A program made the position numbers and the translations under genes. A stretch of 41,829 nt of DNA from contig JAHWJP010000010.1 in NCBI GenBank assembly GCA_019348355.1, positions 1 to 41,829 on the forward strand. The letters run 5' to 3'. Position 1 is the first letter of the stretch. Each line of letters begins with the position of its first letter. Source of the stretch: Actinomycetota bacterium. Lineage in GTDB: Bacteria; Actinomycetota; Actinomycetes; Mycobacteriales; SCTD01. Shown here piece by piece: positions 15,396-24,792 of this stretch. The notes under the pieces were generated by a model that worked only from the letters and a program-made list of their open reading frames with translations, ran no database searches and was not told where the DNA came from.

Positions 15396-17485
15396 GGCGG
15401 CTGCTGCTCGGCGTAGCGTCGGTCCTGCTGCTGGCGGCAGGGTTGCCTGCCGCCCCTGTCTTTGCCACGCAAGATCATCAGGAGGTCGCCGCCGGACCTG
15501 CCGGGCGTGTCGCGCGGCAATGTCCTGATGATCTTGGTAGCGGTGCCGTCCCCGGGCAGCGGTGCGCCGGTGTGCTGGTGATCGGGATCGCCGGGCTGCG
15601 CTGGGACGACGTAGGCCATGACACTCCCGCCCTCGCCCGGCTCGCCGCGACCGGCGCCGTAGGGGTGTTGTCGGTCAAGGCACTGCCGGCGGTGACCTGC
15701 CCCGCCGACGGCTGGCTGACCCTGGGCGCCGGGGCCCGTGCGCAGGCCTACGGCGCCGAGCGAGAGCCCTGCGGGGGCTTGCTCGATCTCGGGCCGACCG
15801 ACGCAGCCCGCAATGCGCGCTCGCGTGACGGCGCTTCGCTCGGCGCCCTGGACACCGCTCTCGACGGCGGCGTCGAGGTGTCCGGCCCGGGCGCCGAGCT
15901 GGCCGTCGTCCGAAGCGGCCCAGGCCCGGCCGACCAGCCGGTGGTCGTCGTCGACGGCGGCACGCTTCGCGCCGTCGACCGGTCCGCGGCGCTGCGGACC
16001 GCCGACGCGGTCGTGGCGCAGGCCGTCGCCGCCCGGTCGGCAGCGGTGGACCTGCTGGTCGTCGGGCTCTCCGAGGCAGCCGGCAGCGACGAGCCGCGGC
16101 TGCACGTGGCGATCGCGACCGGCCCGTCCTTTCCCCGCGGGGCCTTGACGTCGTCGAGCACGCGGCGCCCGCCGTACGTCCAGCTGATCGACGTCGCTCC
16201 GACCGTCCTGGACCGGCTCGCCCTGCCTGTCCCCGAGGTCATGGACGGCCAACCGTGGCGGGTGTCCGGCCCGGCCCCGTCGATCACCCGACTGGTGGAC
16301 CTGGACCGCAAGGCCGGTGCGCAGCTCGCCACGACCGTGCCCTTCATCGTCGTGTTCTTCAGCGCGGCGGTGGGACTGTTCGCGCTCGCCTGCTGGCGCC
16401 GACGCGCGCGGCTCGCCGAGATCATCGCCCTGACGGCGACGGGCGCGCTGGGCGCGTCGTACCTCGCGAACCTGCTGCCCTGGTGGCGGGCCGACAGCCC
16501 GCTGCTGGCGCTGTTAGCCGTCGTCGTCCCGCTGGCACTCGCGGTCGCCCTGCTCGCCGCCAGGGCCCCGATGATCTTCGCCCTCTGGGGCGCGACACGC
16601 CGCCCTGCGTCCCGAGATGACGAAAATCAACGCGGGGAACCGCAAGTCGGCGGCCCGGCCGGCCCGGGGTCTGCGGTGCCGGCGGCCCTCGTGTGCGGCT
16701 TCGTCGCAGCGGTGCTGCTCGGCGACCTGCTCACCGGCGCCGCCCTGCAGATCAGCTCGATCGCCGGCTACTCCCCGCTGATCGCCGGTCGGTTCGCCGG
16801 GATCGGCAACGTCGCGTTCGGGGTCCTTGCCGCCTCCGTCCTGCTCGCCACGGCGGTGTTCGCCCGCCGGGCGGTCGCGGTCGCGGCCGTCGCGGTCGTC
16901 GCCGTCGTCGTCGACGGAGCGCCGCCCTGGGGCAGCGACGTCGGGGGCGTGCTGGCGCTGGTGCCCGCGTTCTTCCTGCTCGCGTTGCTGCGCACCGGGC
17001 GACGGGTCTCGATCGCCCGGCTCGCGGCCGCCACGCTGACCGGCGCGGCGGTCGTCGCGGCCTTCGCCCTCGCCGACTGGACCCGGCCGGCGGCGCAGCG
17101 CACCCATCTCGGCCGGTTCGTGCAGGACGTGGCAGACGGTACGGCGGGCGAGCTCCTGCAGCGCAAGGCCGCGGCGGTGTTCGGCCTGCTCTTCCTGAGC
17201 CCCGTCACGGCCCTGCTGCCGCTTCTGGTCGCCGCGGTCGTCTACCTCGTGGCCCGCCCGCCCGCCCCGCTGCAAGCGGCCTTCGACGCCTCACCTGCCT
17301 GGCGGCACGGGCTGCTGGCACTCGGGCTCGCCTGCCTGCTGGGTTTCGGGCTCAACGACAGCGGCGCCGCCATCCCGGCGCTGGCGCTGTGTGTCGCGAT
17401 CCCGGCGACTGCCGCCGTCGCGGTGCGGGCACGTCGCCATCCGGGCGCGCCACGGCCGGCCCGTACCGCCGTCCCTGTAGCCTGA
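15392..17485 (+). CDS. Large membrane protein with extracytoplasmic alkaline-phosphatase-like domain
   Basis: 697 residues; the ATG overlaps the upstream stop (ATGA). A signal peptide or anchor (LLLGVASVLLLAAGLPAAP) is followed by about 280 residues outside the cell: VLVIGIAGLRWDDV, TCPADGWLTLGAGARA, VDLLVVGLSEA and PYVQLIDVAPTVLDRLALP, a phosphatase/sulfatase-like order (start strand, nucleophile-like loop, then YVQLIDVAPTVLD). Metal ligands are not clearly assignable. The rest has about 10 membrane helices (from about residue 310). The family is conserved in actinobacteria; function unknown, perhaps transfer or trimming of the cassette's glycan. Confidence 0.8.
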   Translation: MRRLLLGVASVLLLAAGLPAAPVFATQDHQEVAAGPAGRVARQCPDDLGSGAVPGQRCAGVLVIGIAGLRWDDVGHDTPALARLAATGAVGVLSVKALPAVTCPADGWLTLGAGARAQAYGAEREPCGGLLDLGPTDAARNARSRDGASLGALDTALDGGVEVSGPGAELAVVRSGPGPADQPVVVVDGGTLRAVDRSAALRTADAVVAQAVAARSAAVDLLVVGLSEAAGSDEPRLHVAIATGPSFPRGALTSSSTRRPPYVQLIDVAPTVLDRLALPVPEVMDGQPWRVSGPAPSITRLVDLDRKAGAQLATTVPFIVVFFSAAVGLFALACWRRRARLAEIIALTATGALGASYLANLLPWWRADSPLLALLAVVVPLALAVALLAARAPMIFALWGATRRPASRDDENQRGEPQVGGPAGPGSAVPAALVCGFVAAVLLGDLLTGAALQISSIAGYSPLIAGRFAGIGNVAFGVLAASVLLATAVFARRAVAVAAVAVVAVVVDGAPPWGSDVGGVLALVPAFFLLALLRTGRRVSIARLAAATLTGAAVVAAFALADWTRPAAQRTHLGRFVQDVADGTAGELLQRKAAAVFGLLFLSPVTALLPLLVAAVVYLVARPPAPLQAAFDASPAWRHGLLALGLACLLGFGLNDSGAAIPALALCVAIPATAAVAVRARRHPGAPRPARTAVPVA
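15470..15536. repeat. 14-bp inverted repeat inside the membrane-protein gene
   Basis: CAAGATCATCAGGA (15470-15483) and TCCTGATGATCTTG (15523-15536) are perfect complements separated by 39 nt. They lie just after the signal-peptide segment, in AT-richer sequence than the surroundings, in a part of the protein with little family character. Confidence 0.85.
17478..17483 (+). promoter_or_regulatory. -10 element before pyrG
   Basis: TAGCCT lies 8 nt before the GTG start of pyrG, within the last codons of the upstream gene. It fits a near-leaderless promoter. Confidence 0.35.
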
Positions 17486-19147
<1,662 letters not shown>

Positions 19148-19166
19148 GGACGGCGCGGCCGGGGCG

Positions 19167-19652
19167 TCACCCGACCGGCAGCGCCTGCTTCGCCTTCTTG
19201 GCACCTCGCTTGGCCGACTTCTTCGTCGACTTGGCCACGCCGCGCGCCCCGTCGGTCAGCCCGTCGAGCATCAGGGCCAGACCGGCCCCGAGCATCCAGA
19301 CGTCCTTGGCGATCGCCGCCCCGTCCAGGGTCGGACGGATCCCGTCGGACTGGGTCATGCCGGGGGTCTTGCGGTACGTCTGCAGCGTTGCCGCGCTGAA
19401 TGCCGTGAGCGCCGCTCCGGCCTTGAAGGGACCGACGAACGGCGTGAGGAGCGCCGCGCCGAGCGCCATCTCACCGGTGGACAGCGCCTTGCCGAACTGC
19501 GCCGGCTGCATGGAGGCGACCTTGGGGATGGCGCCCGCCGCCATGCCCTGCAGACCGGCGGCGCTGTCGGCATCAAGACCGCGCTTTTCGAGTCCGGAGT
19601 TGAGGATGAAGGCGCCGGTGGCCAGGCGCAGGGGCAGATGGCTGATTCGCAT
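19167..19652 (-). CDS. DoxX-like small membrane protein
   Basis: 161 residues. It begins with RLATGAFILNSGLEKRG, a DoxX-like first helix, then has hydrophobic segments LGAALLTPFVGPFKAGAALTA and DVWMLGAGLALMLDGLTDG. The C-terminus is very basic (KSTKKSAKRGAKKAKQ), expected to face the cytoplasm. Many actinobacteria carry this gene next to pyrG or elsewhere; biochemical function is unknown. It converges on pyrG with a gap of 19 bases. Confidence 0.7.
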   Translation of the reverse strand: MRISHLPLRLATGAFILNSGLEKRGLDADSAAGLQGMAAGAIPKVASMQPAQFGKALSTGEMALGAALLTPFVGPFKAGAALTAFSAATLQTYRKTPGMTQSDGIRPTLDGAAIAKDVWMLGAGLALMLDGLTDGARGVAKSTKKSAKRGAKKAKQALPVG

Positions 19653-19708
19653 GCCGGTCCGCTACCCCGCTGTCCGGTCCCGAACACCTCCGGCACGGCG
19701 GGCACCGC

Positions 19709-19714
19709 CAGACT
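19709..19714 (+). promoter_or_regulatory. -10 element of probable leaderless Nudix promoter
   Basis: CAGACT lies 6 nt before ATG 19721, the distance typical for leaderless mRNAs. No ribosome-binding site is present before this ATG, which supports the reading. Confidence 0.4.
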
Positions 19715-19720
19715 GGGCCC

Positions 19721-20320
19721 ATGAGCACCCACGACCATCGCGTCCTGACCTCCGACCTGGTCTATGAAGGACGGGTCATCGCCGTGCGCAAGGACGTCGT
19801 CTCGATGCCGGGCGACACCAGCTCGCAACGCGACGTCGTCGTCCATCCCGGGGCGGTGGGAGTCGTGGCCCTCGATGACCGGGGCCGGGTGCTGCTCGTC
19901 ACGCAGTACCGCCACCCGGTGCGCCGGCGGCTGGAGGAGCTGCCTGCCGGGTTGCTGGACGTCCCCGAGGAACCGGCGCTCGAGGCCGCACAGCGCGAGC
20001 TGCGGGAGGAGGCGGGCCTCTCGGCGCGTACCTGGCACGTGCTCGTCGACACCTTGACCAGCCCCGGCATGACCGACGAGGCCATCCGGGTCTACCTGGC
20101 CCGCGGTGTGCAACAGGTCGACCGGGACGTGCAGGAGCACGAAGAGGTCGACCTGACGATCGAGTGGGTGGAGCTGGACCAGGCCGTACGCCGGGTGCTC
20201 GCCGGCGACATCGAGAACGCCATGTGTGTCGTCGGGCTGCTCGCCGCGGACCGGGCGGTTCGCGACGGCTTTTCCGGCCTGCGGCCGGCGGACGCGGCAT
20301 GGCCGGCCCGCAAGCCCTGA
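19721..20320 (+). CDS. Nudix hydrolase, ADP-ribose pyrophosphatase type
   Basis: 199 residues. The Nudix box is GLLDVPEEPALEAAQREL followed by REEAGL, with the one-residue-longer spacing seen in the mycobacterial ADP-ribose pyrophosphatase Rv1700. Upstream it has LLVTQYRHPVRRRLEELPAG, the usual substrate-side segment of this subgroup, and downstream SPGMTDEAIRVYLARG. It hydrolyses ADP-ribose to AMP and ribose-5-phosphate. It follows pyrG in the conserved order, but here an opposing DoxX-like gene lies between. Confidence 0.93.
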   Translation: MSTHDHRVLTSDLVYEGRVIAVRKDVVSMPGDTSSQRDVVVHPGAVGVVALDDRGRVLLVTQYRHPVRRRLEELPAGLLDVPEEPALEAAQRELREEAGLSARTWHVLVDTLTSPGMTDEAIRVYLARGVQQVDRDVQEHEEVDLTIEWVELDQAVRRVLAGDIENAMCVVGLLAADRAVRDGFSGLRPADAAWPARKP

Positions 20321-20404
20321 CGGCGATGTAGCTGCTCGATGTATCAGGCTCTCCGGACGGCGCTCTGAAAGGTGTCGTCGTGCCGCCGCTGATCCGGAGG
20401 AACC

Positions 20405-21079
20405 ATGCCGCCCAGCGCCCTGTTGGCCGGGAGCTTCCCGGCTGTAGCAGACTGGCGCCCCGATCCCGAGCGAGGTCCCGTGTCGCAGGAGAGCGTGACC
20501 GCGCTGCTGCGTGCGGCCGGAGCCGGGGACCAGGCCGCCTGGGACCGTCTCGTGGGCCGCTTCGGCGGCCTGCTCTGGTCGGTCGCGCGCGCTCATCGGC
20601 TCAGCGCGGCCGACGCCGGTGACGCCGTCCAGATGACCTGGCTGCGTCTGGTCGAGAACCTCGGCCGGATCGAGGACCCGGAGCGGCTGGCCGGCTGGCT
20701 GGCCACCACGGCACGGCACGAGTGCCTGCGCACCCTACGGCGATCAGGCCGGGAGCAGCTCAGTCTGGACGGTGACACGACGATCGACTTGCCGGACCAG
20801 GCCGAGCCGCTCGACACCCGGCTGCTGAACGAGGAACGCGACGCCCAGCTCTGGGAGTCCTTCGGCGGGCTGCAGCCCCGCTGCCAGCAGCTGCTGCGGG
20901 TCCTGATGGCCGATCCGGCACCGACCTATACGGAGGTGGCGGCGGCGCTGGACATGCCCATCGGCAGCATCGGTCCGACCCGGGGTCGCTGTCTGCAGCA
21001 GCTTCGCGTGCTGGCGCTGGGGCGGGGCCTGTCGTTGTCCGGCCTTGCTGCCACCGGACCGACAGGGGCGACGTCATGA
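20405..21079 (+). CDS. ECF-type RNA polymerase sigma factor
   Basis: 224 residues. Region 2 is DRLVGRFGGLLWSVARAHRL, then GDAVQMTWLRLVENLGRIED and LAGWLATTARHECLRTLRR. Region 4 is FGGLQPRCQQLLRVLMADP, then YTEVAAALDMPIGSIGPTRG. ATG 20405 is chosen because GGAGG (20396-20400) lies 4 bases upstream; GTG 20480 is a second candidate closer to the region 2 start. The next gene overlaps by 4 bases and probably works with it. No classical anti-sigma factor with a HXXXCXXC motif is present nearby. Target promoters are unknown. Confidence 0.9.
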   Translation: MPPSALLAGSFPAVADWRPDPERGPVSQESVTALLRAAGAGDQAAWDRLVGRFGGLLWSVARAHRLSAADAGDAVQMTWLRLVENLGRIEDPERLAGWLATTARHECLRTLRRSGREQLSLDGDTTIDLPDQAEPLDTRLLNEERDAQLWESFGGLQPRCQQLLRVLMADPAPTYTEVAAALDMPIGSIGPTRGRCLQQLRVLALGRGLSLSGLAATGPTGATS

Positions 21080-21555
21080 GCGACGACGAGGTGGTGCTCG
21101 ACACCCCGGACGACGACGTCCTGCTGGCGCACCTGCGACGCATCGCCCACGACGCCGACCCACCTCCCCCGCTGATGGACGAGTTGGCTCGCGGCGCGTT
21201 CCTGCTGCGAACGCTCGACGCTGAGCTCGCGGCCCTGGTGCACGACTCAGCCGAGCCTGGTCAGGAGCTCGCCGGCGTACGTGGGGACGACTCGGTCCGG
21301 CTGATGTCGTACGAGGTGGAGACAGTCGGTCTGGAGCTGCAGGTGGTGGTTCGCGGCCCGCGCCGGACGCTGACCGGCCAGGTGATCGGGCCGGTCACCG
21401 GACCCGTGCTCGTGCAGACCGGTACAGGCGAGCACGCCCTGGACCCCGACCACACGGGTGTCTTCGCTGTCGAGGACCTACCGGCCGGCCGGGTGCGGGT
21501 CAGCCTGACCCGCACCGGCGGTGTCACGATCATCACGCCCTGGACGGTGCTGTAG
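21076..21555 (+). CDS. Sigma-factor partner protein of unknown function
   Basis: 159 residues; the ATG overlaps the sigma factor's stop (ATGA). The N-terminal half is acidic and helical (DDEVVLDTPDDDVLLAHLRR, then MDELARGAFLLRTLDAELAAL). The C-terminal half looks like a small beta-sandwich (VGLELQVVVRGPRRTLTGQV, then HTGVFAVEDLPAGRVRVSL), resembling carboxypeptidase-regulatory-like domains. There is no membrane segment and no zinc anti-sigma motif. Related sigma/partner pairs in other actinobacteria are, to my knowledge, often followed by a CHAT-domain gene; none is here. Confidence 0.78.
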   Translation: MSDDEVVLDTPDDDVLLAHLRRIAHDADPPPPLMDELARGAFLLRTLDAELAALVHDSAEPGQELAGVRGDDSVRLMSYEVETVGLELQVVVRGPRRTLTGQVIGPVTGPVLVQTGTGEHALDPDHTGVFAVEDLPAGRVRVSLTRTGGVTIITPWTVL

Positions 21556-21565
21556 CGCGTGGGAA

Positions 21566-22156
21566 TCAGCCCCGCAGGCCGCACGCCCGGCGTTCGAGCG
21601 CGGCGAGCGCTTCGGCCGCGCCCGGCTCGCTCCGACGCCAGCGGCCGACCGGGTCCGGTCCCAGCCGGGCCAGCTCCGGCAGTGGGCGGTTCAGGGCGGC
21701 CCGCAGCGCCCACAGCTCCACATCGTCGCGCAGCGCCCCGGCCGCCTTGGCGTCGCGGGCCCACCGCAGCCGAGCTGGGAGCCAGCGCTGCACCGCCCAG
21801 GCGATCGGCACACCCGCCAGCAGCAGTGCCAGCAGCAGCGCCAGGGTGCCGACCGCGTCCTGCTGTCCGGCGCCGGCTCGGGCCAGCGCTTCGCCGGCGC
21901 CCGCCGCCAGGTCGAGTGGAGCTCGTAGGCCGTCTCCCACCAGCGGGACGCCGTCGGCGCGGTCCGCAGCGCCCGTCAGCCCACTCGCGAGCCCGGCGCC
22001 CGCCTGCTCGAGCTCGCGCCCCGGTGCGGCCAGCCGGCCGACGGTGTCGTGGACCGTCGCTCCCAGGCGCAGCCAGAGCAGCACCCACAGGGCGACTGCG
22101 AGGTCGAGCAGGAGCTGGCGTCTGCGAAGGGGGCCGGTCTCGGCGTACCACGACAT
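21566..22156 (-). CDS. Small membrane protein of unknown function
   Basis: 196 residues from ATG 22156 (MSWYAETGPLRRRQ). Two membrane helices: LLLDLAVALWVLLWLRLG near the N-terminus and LALLLALLLAGVPIAWAV near residue 120. Between them is a polar, Ala/Gly-rich region (TVGRLAAPGRELEQAG) probably outside the cell; the C-terminal part is cytoplasmic and basic. The pattern is seen in other actinobacteria, without known function. It converges on the sigma partner gene with 10 bases between stops. The 196 bases between it and the start of the selD coding end hold no gene that I can support. Confidence 0.68.
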   Translation of the reverse strand: MSWYAETGPLRRRQLLLDLAVALWVLLWLRLGATVHDTVGRLAAPGRELEQAGAGLASGLTGAADRADGVPLVGDGLRAPLDLAAGAGEALARAGAGQQDAVGTLALLLALLLAGVPIAWAVQRWLPARLRWARDAKAAGALRDDVELWALRAALNRPLPELARLGPDPVGRWRRSEPGAAEALAALERRACGLRG

Positions 22157-22352
22157 GGCACTGGTTCTGCCCTGCTGGCGATCTCCGGGCACCAAGGTGT
22201 TGCGCCTGCTTCCAGGCCCGAAGTACGTTCGCGTTCACGTTTGACGGCCCGACCGGTTCGTTCCCGACACCAGCCGTTCACGTTGCGTTCTCACCGCGCA
22301 AGGGGGGCTTTCCATGACGGCGTTGCCTCGAGCCGCCTGCGTCCGGAAGCCC

Positions 22353-23393
22353 TCAGCGCAACCGGAGCGTTCCCGTGCCGTCGCTGACGGTGCCGACGAC
22401 GGCCGCCCCGTGTCCCGAGCCGCGCAGGTCGGCAACCGCCTGCTCGGCGGCGTCGGGGTCGGCGCCGAACAGCAGCCCGCCCGAGGTCTGGGCGTCCGCG
22501 AGCAGCCGCACCAGGACCTCGTCGGTCGAGCCGGTCTCGAGCTGCGGGCGCGCCCACTCGAGGTTGCGGCCCGAACCGCCAGGCACGAAACCCCGTTCGG
22601 CGAGCTCCCGTGCGCCAGGCAGCAGCGGGACGTCCCCGACCCGGAGGTCGACGTCGACGCCGGACTCCGTCGCCATCCGGCCCAGGTGTCCGAGCAGCCC
22701 GAAACCGGTGACGTCGGTCGCGCCGGTCGCTCCGGCGGCGAGCGCCGAGGTGGCGGCTGCGGCGTTGAGCCGGACCATCGAGTCGACGGCCGCCGAAACG
22801 GTCTGCTCGTCGGCCGCGCCGCGCTTGAGGGCCGTGCTGATGATCCCGATGCCGAGCGGCTTGGTCAGCACCAGCTCCTGTCCCGGCCGCAGCCCCGCAT
22901 TGGTGAGCATGCGGTCCGGGTGCACGTCGCCCACGACGACCAGGCCGAACTTGGGCTCCGGGTCGTCGACGGTGTGCCCGCCGACCGTGAGCCAGCCGCC
23001 TTCGGCGCCGGCATCCTGCGCCCCCAGCAGGACGTCGGCGAGCAGGTCCGCCGAGAGCTCCGCGGTGTTCCAGCCGACCAGGTTGAGCGCGAGGAACGGC
23101 GTGCCGCCCATGGCGTAGACGTCGCTGGCGGCGTTGGCCGCAGCGATCCGCCCCCAGGTGCGGGCGTCGTCGACGACCGGGGTGATGAAGTCGGTCGTCA
23201 GCACCAGGGCGCGGTCGGCTGACAACCGCCAGACGGCAGCGTCGTCACCGGTGTCCGAGCCGACGAGCAGGTCGGGGTGGATCACAGGTGTCAGGCGGCG
23301 CAGGACCTGCGCCAGCTCGCCGGGCGCGAGCTTGCAGGCTCAACCAGCGCCGTGGCTGAACTCGGTGAGGCGGCGGTGGGTGGGGTCGGCCAT
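22353..23393 (-). CDS. selD: Selenide, water dikinase (selenophosphate synthetase) containing selenocysteine; SenC role
   Basis: 346 residues when the in-frame UGA at 23340-23342 is read as selenocysteine. It makes selenophosphate from selenide and ATP. The N-terminus reads [18 protein letters not shown], so Sec18 takes the place of the catalytic Cys and K21 is the conserved Lys; then GDDAAVWRL, the DFITPVVDD motif, [17 protein letters not shown] and [16 protein letters not shown] follow. AAGGAG lies 4 bases before ATG 23393. A SECIS-like hairpin follows the UGA. Conventional gene finders would start at 23285 and lose the active site. Divergent partner of the senA-senB pair, hence probably also the SenC function. 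Confidence 0.95.
23297..23313 (-). promoter_or_regulatory. Bacterial SECIS-like hairpin in selD
   Basis: On the minus strand GGCGCAG-GTC-CTGCGCC forms a 7-bp stem with a GUC loop. Its core GCAGGUCCUGC is nearly the apical part (GCAGGUCUGC) of the E. coli fdhF SECIS. The GGUC begins 32 nt after the UGA, inside the 16-37 nt range usual for bacterial SECIS elements. It would bind SelB loaded with Sec-tRNA. Confidence 0.78.
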
Positions 23394-23463
23394 GAGGCTC
23401 CTTCGTGGGTACGCCCCTAGCCTACGGTGGGGCGCGCGGCCCCCCTTACCGCCGAGGAGTCCG
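23394..23463. promoter_or_regulatory. Divergent promoter region between selD and senA
   Basis: This 70-bp gap must serve both directions. TAGGCT on the minus strand (23419-23424) is a good -10 box for selD with a leader of about 20 nt. TAGCCT on the plus strand (23418-23423) overlaps it and could serve senA. Shared -10 sequence implies co-regulation or mutual exclusion. No clear operator repeat is visible. Confidence 0.5.
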
Positions 23464-24786
23464 GTGCGCACAGATCTTTCCGCCACCGACCCGTTGACCG
23501 CCGAGCAGCTGTCCGAGTGGGTGCGCGACGCCCGCCAGCGCACGATGGATCTGGTCGTGGACCTCACCGACGAGCAGCTCGTCGGCCCCCTGCTCCCGAC
23601 CGTGAACCCGCTGCTCTGGGAGATCGGCCACCTGTCGTGGTTCTCCGAGCGGTTCGTCCTGCGCGAGGCACTGCAGGAGTCGCCGATCCTGCCGTACGCC
23701 GACGCGATCTACGACTCCGGCGCCATCCCGCACGACACCCGGTGGCGGCTCCGGCTGCCCTCGCGCGAGCAGACGCTCGCCTACATGGCCGAGGTCCGGG
23801 ACCGCACCGTCGCACGGCTGCTGGATCCTCACTGCACCGACGTGGTGCGTCACCTCGCGCTCTACGCCGTCCTTCATGAGGACGTCCACACCGAGGCGAT
23901 CACCTACACCCGGCAGGCCCTCGGCTACCCGGCACCGCAGCTTCCGGGTCTGAGCGGTACGACGGCCGCGGACGTCGGCGCGGGGCCACTGCCCGGCGAC
24001 GTGGACATTGAAGGCGGCACACACCTGCTGGGTGCGCTACGGGTGGACCCGTTCGCCTACGACAACGAGAAGTGGGCCCACCCGGTGCCGGTCGCGCCGT
24101 TCTCGATGGCCCGCGCACCGGTGACGCAGGCGGAGTTTGCCGCCTTCGTCGACGACGGCGGTTACACCCGTCCGGAGCTGTGGGGCGCCGGCCTCGGGTG
24201 GCTGCAGGAGTCGGGGGCGCTGGCGCCGATCTACTGGCGACGCCGTGAGAACGGTTGGCAGCGAGAGCACTTCGATCAGTACGTCGACCTGGAGCCGCAC
24301 CGGCCGGTGAGTCACGTCTGCTGGTGGGAAGCCGACGCGTACTGCCGCTGGGCCGGACGCCGGCTGCCGACCGAGGCGGAGTGGGAGGTCGCCGCCGGCG
24401 GCGAGCCGGCGGGTGGCACGTTCGCCGACGTGCGGCGTGAGCGCCCCTGGGGCGGGCAGCCCACGGCTCCGGCACATGCCAACCTCGAGTGGCGCGCCGA
24501 CGGCCCGGTCGACGTGGCGGCGCACCCCGAGGGCGACAGCGCCTTCGGCGTACGAAGCCTGTTCGGCAACGTGTGGGAGTGGACGGCGTCGACCTTCTCG
24601 GCCTACCCCAACTTCGAGTCCGACGCGTACGGCGACAACTCGGTCCCGTGGTTCGCCGAGGGCCGCAAGGTGCTGCGCGGGGGTTCGTGGGCGACCCGCG
24701 CCCGCTACGTACGGGTGCCCTACCGCAACTACTTCCAGCCCGGACGCCGCGACGTGCTCGCCGGTTTCCGGACCTGCGCCCGCTGA
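23464..24786 (+). CDS. senA: Selenoneine synthase SenA (EgtB-like sulfoxide-synthase family)
   Basis: 440 residues from GTG 23464; GAGGAG lies 4 bases upstream. N-terminal DinB-like domain with iron ligands H56 (EIGHLSWF) and the HxxxHxE motif H138/H142 ([10 protein letters not shown]), as in EgtB. C-terminal formylglycine-generating-enzyme-like domain: [36 protein letters not shown] and LRGGSWATR. EgtB joins gamma-Glu-Cys or Cys to hercynine; SenA joins a selenosugar. The SenA call rests on the neighbours (SenB-like gene 6 bases downstream, divergent selD). If the neighbours were ignored, the alternative would be an ergothioneine EgtB. Confidence 0.85.
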   Translation: MRTDLSATDPLTAEQLSEWVRDARQRTMDLVVDLTDEQLVGPLLPTVNPLLWEIGHLSWFSERFVLREALQESPILPYADAIYDSGAIPHDTRWRLRLPSREQTLAYMAEVRDRTVARLLDPHCTDVVRHLALYAVLHEDVHTEAITYTRQALGYPAPQLPGLSGTTAADVGAGPLPGDVDIEGGTHLLGALRVDPFAYDNEKWAHPVPVAPFSMARAPVTQAEFAAFVDDGGYTRPELWGAGLGWLQESGALAPIYWRRRENGWQREHFDQYVDLEPHRPVSHVCWWEADAYCRWAGRRLPTEAEWEVAAGGEPAGGTFADVRRERPWGGQPTAPAHANLEWRADGPVDVAAHPEGDSAFGVRSLFGNVWEWTASTFSAYPNFESDAYGDNSVPWFAEGRKVLRGGSWATRARYVRVPYRNYFQPGRRDVLAGFRTCAR

Positions 24787-24792
24787 CGCAGC

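Noticed and set aside
22314-23222. Plus-strand frames over selD
   Set aside because: Antisense to selD; no family similarity.
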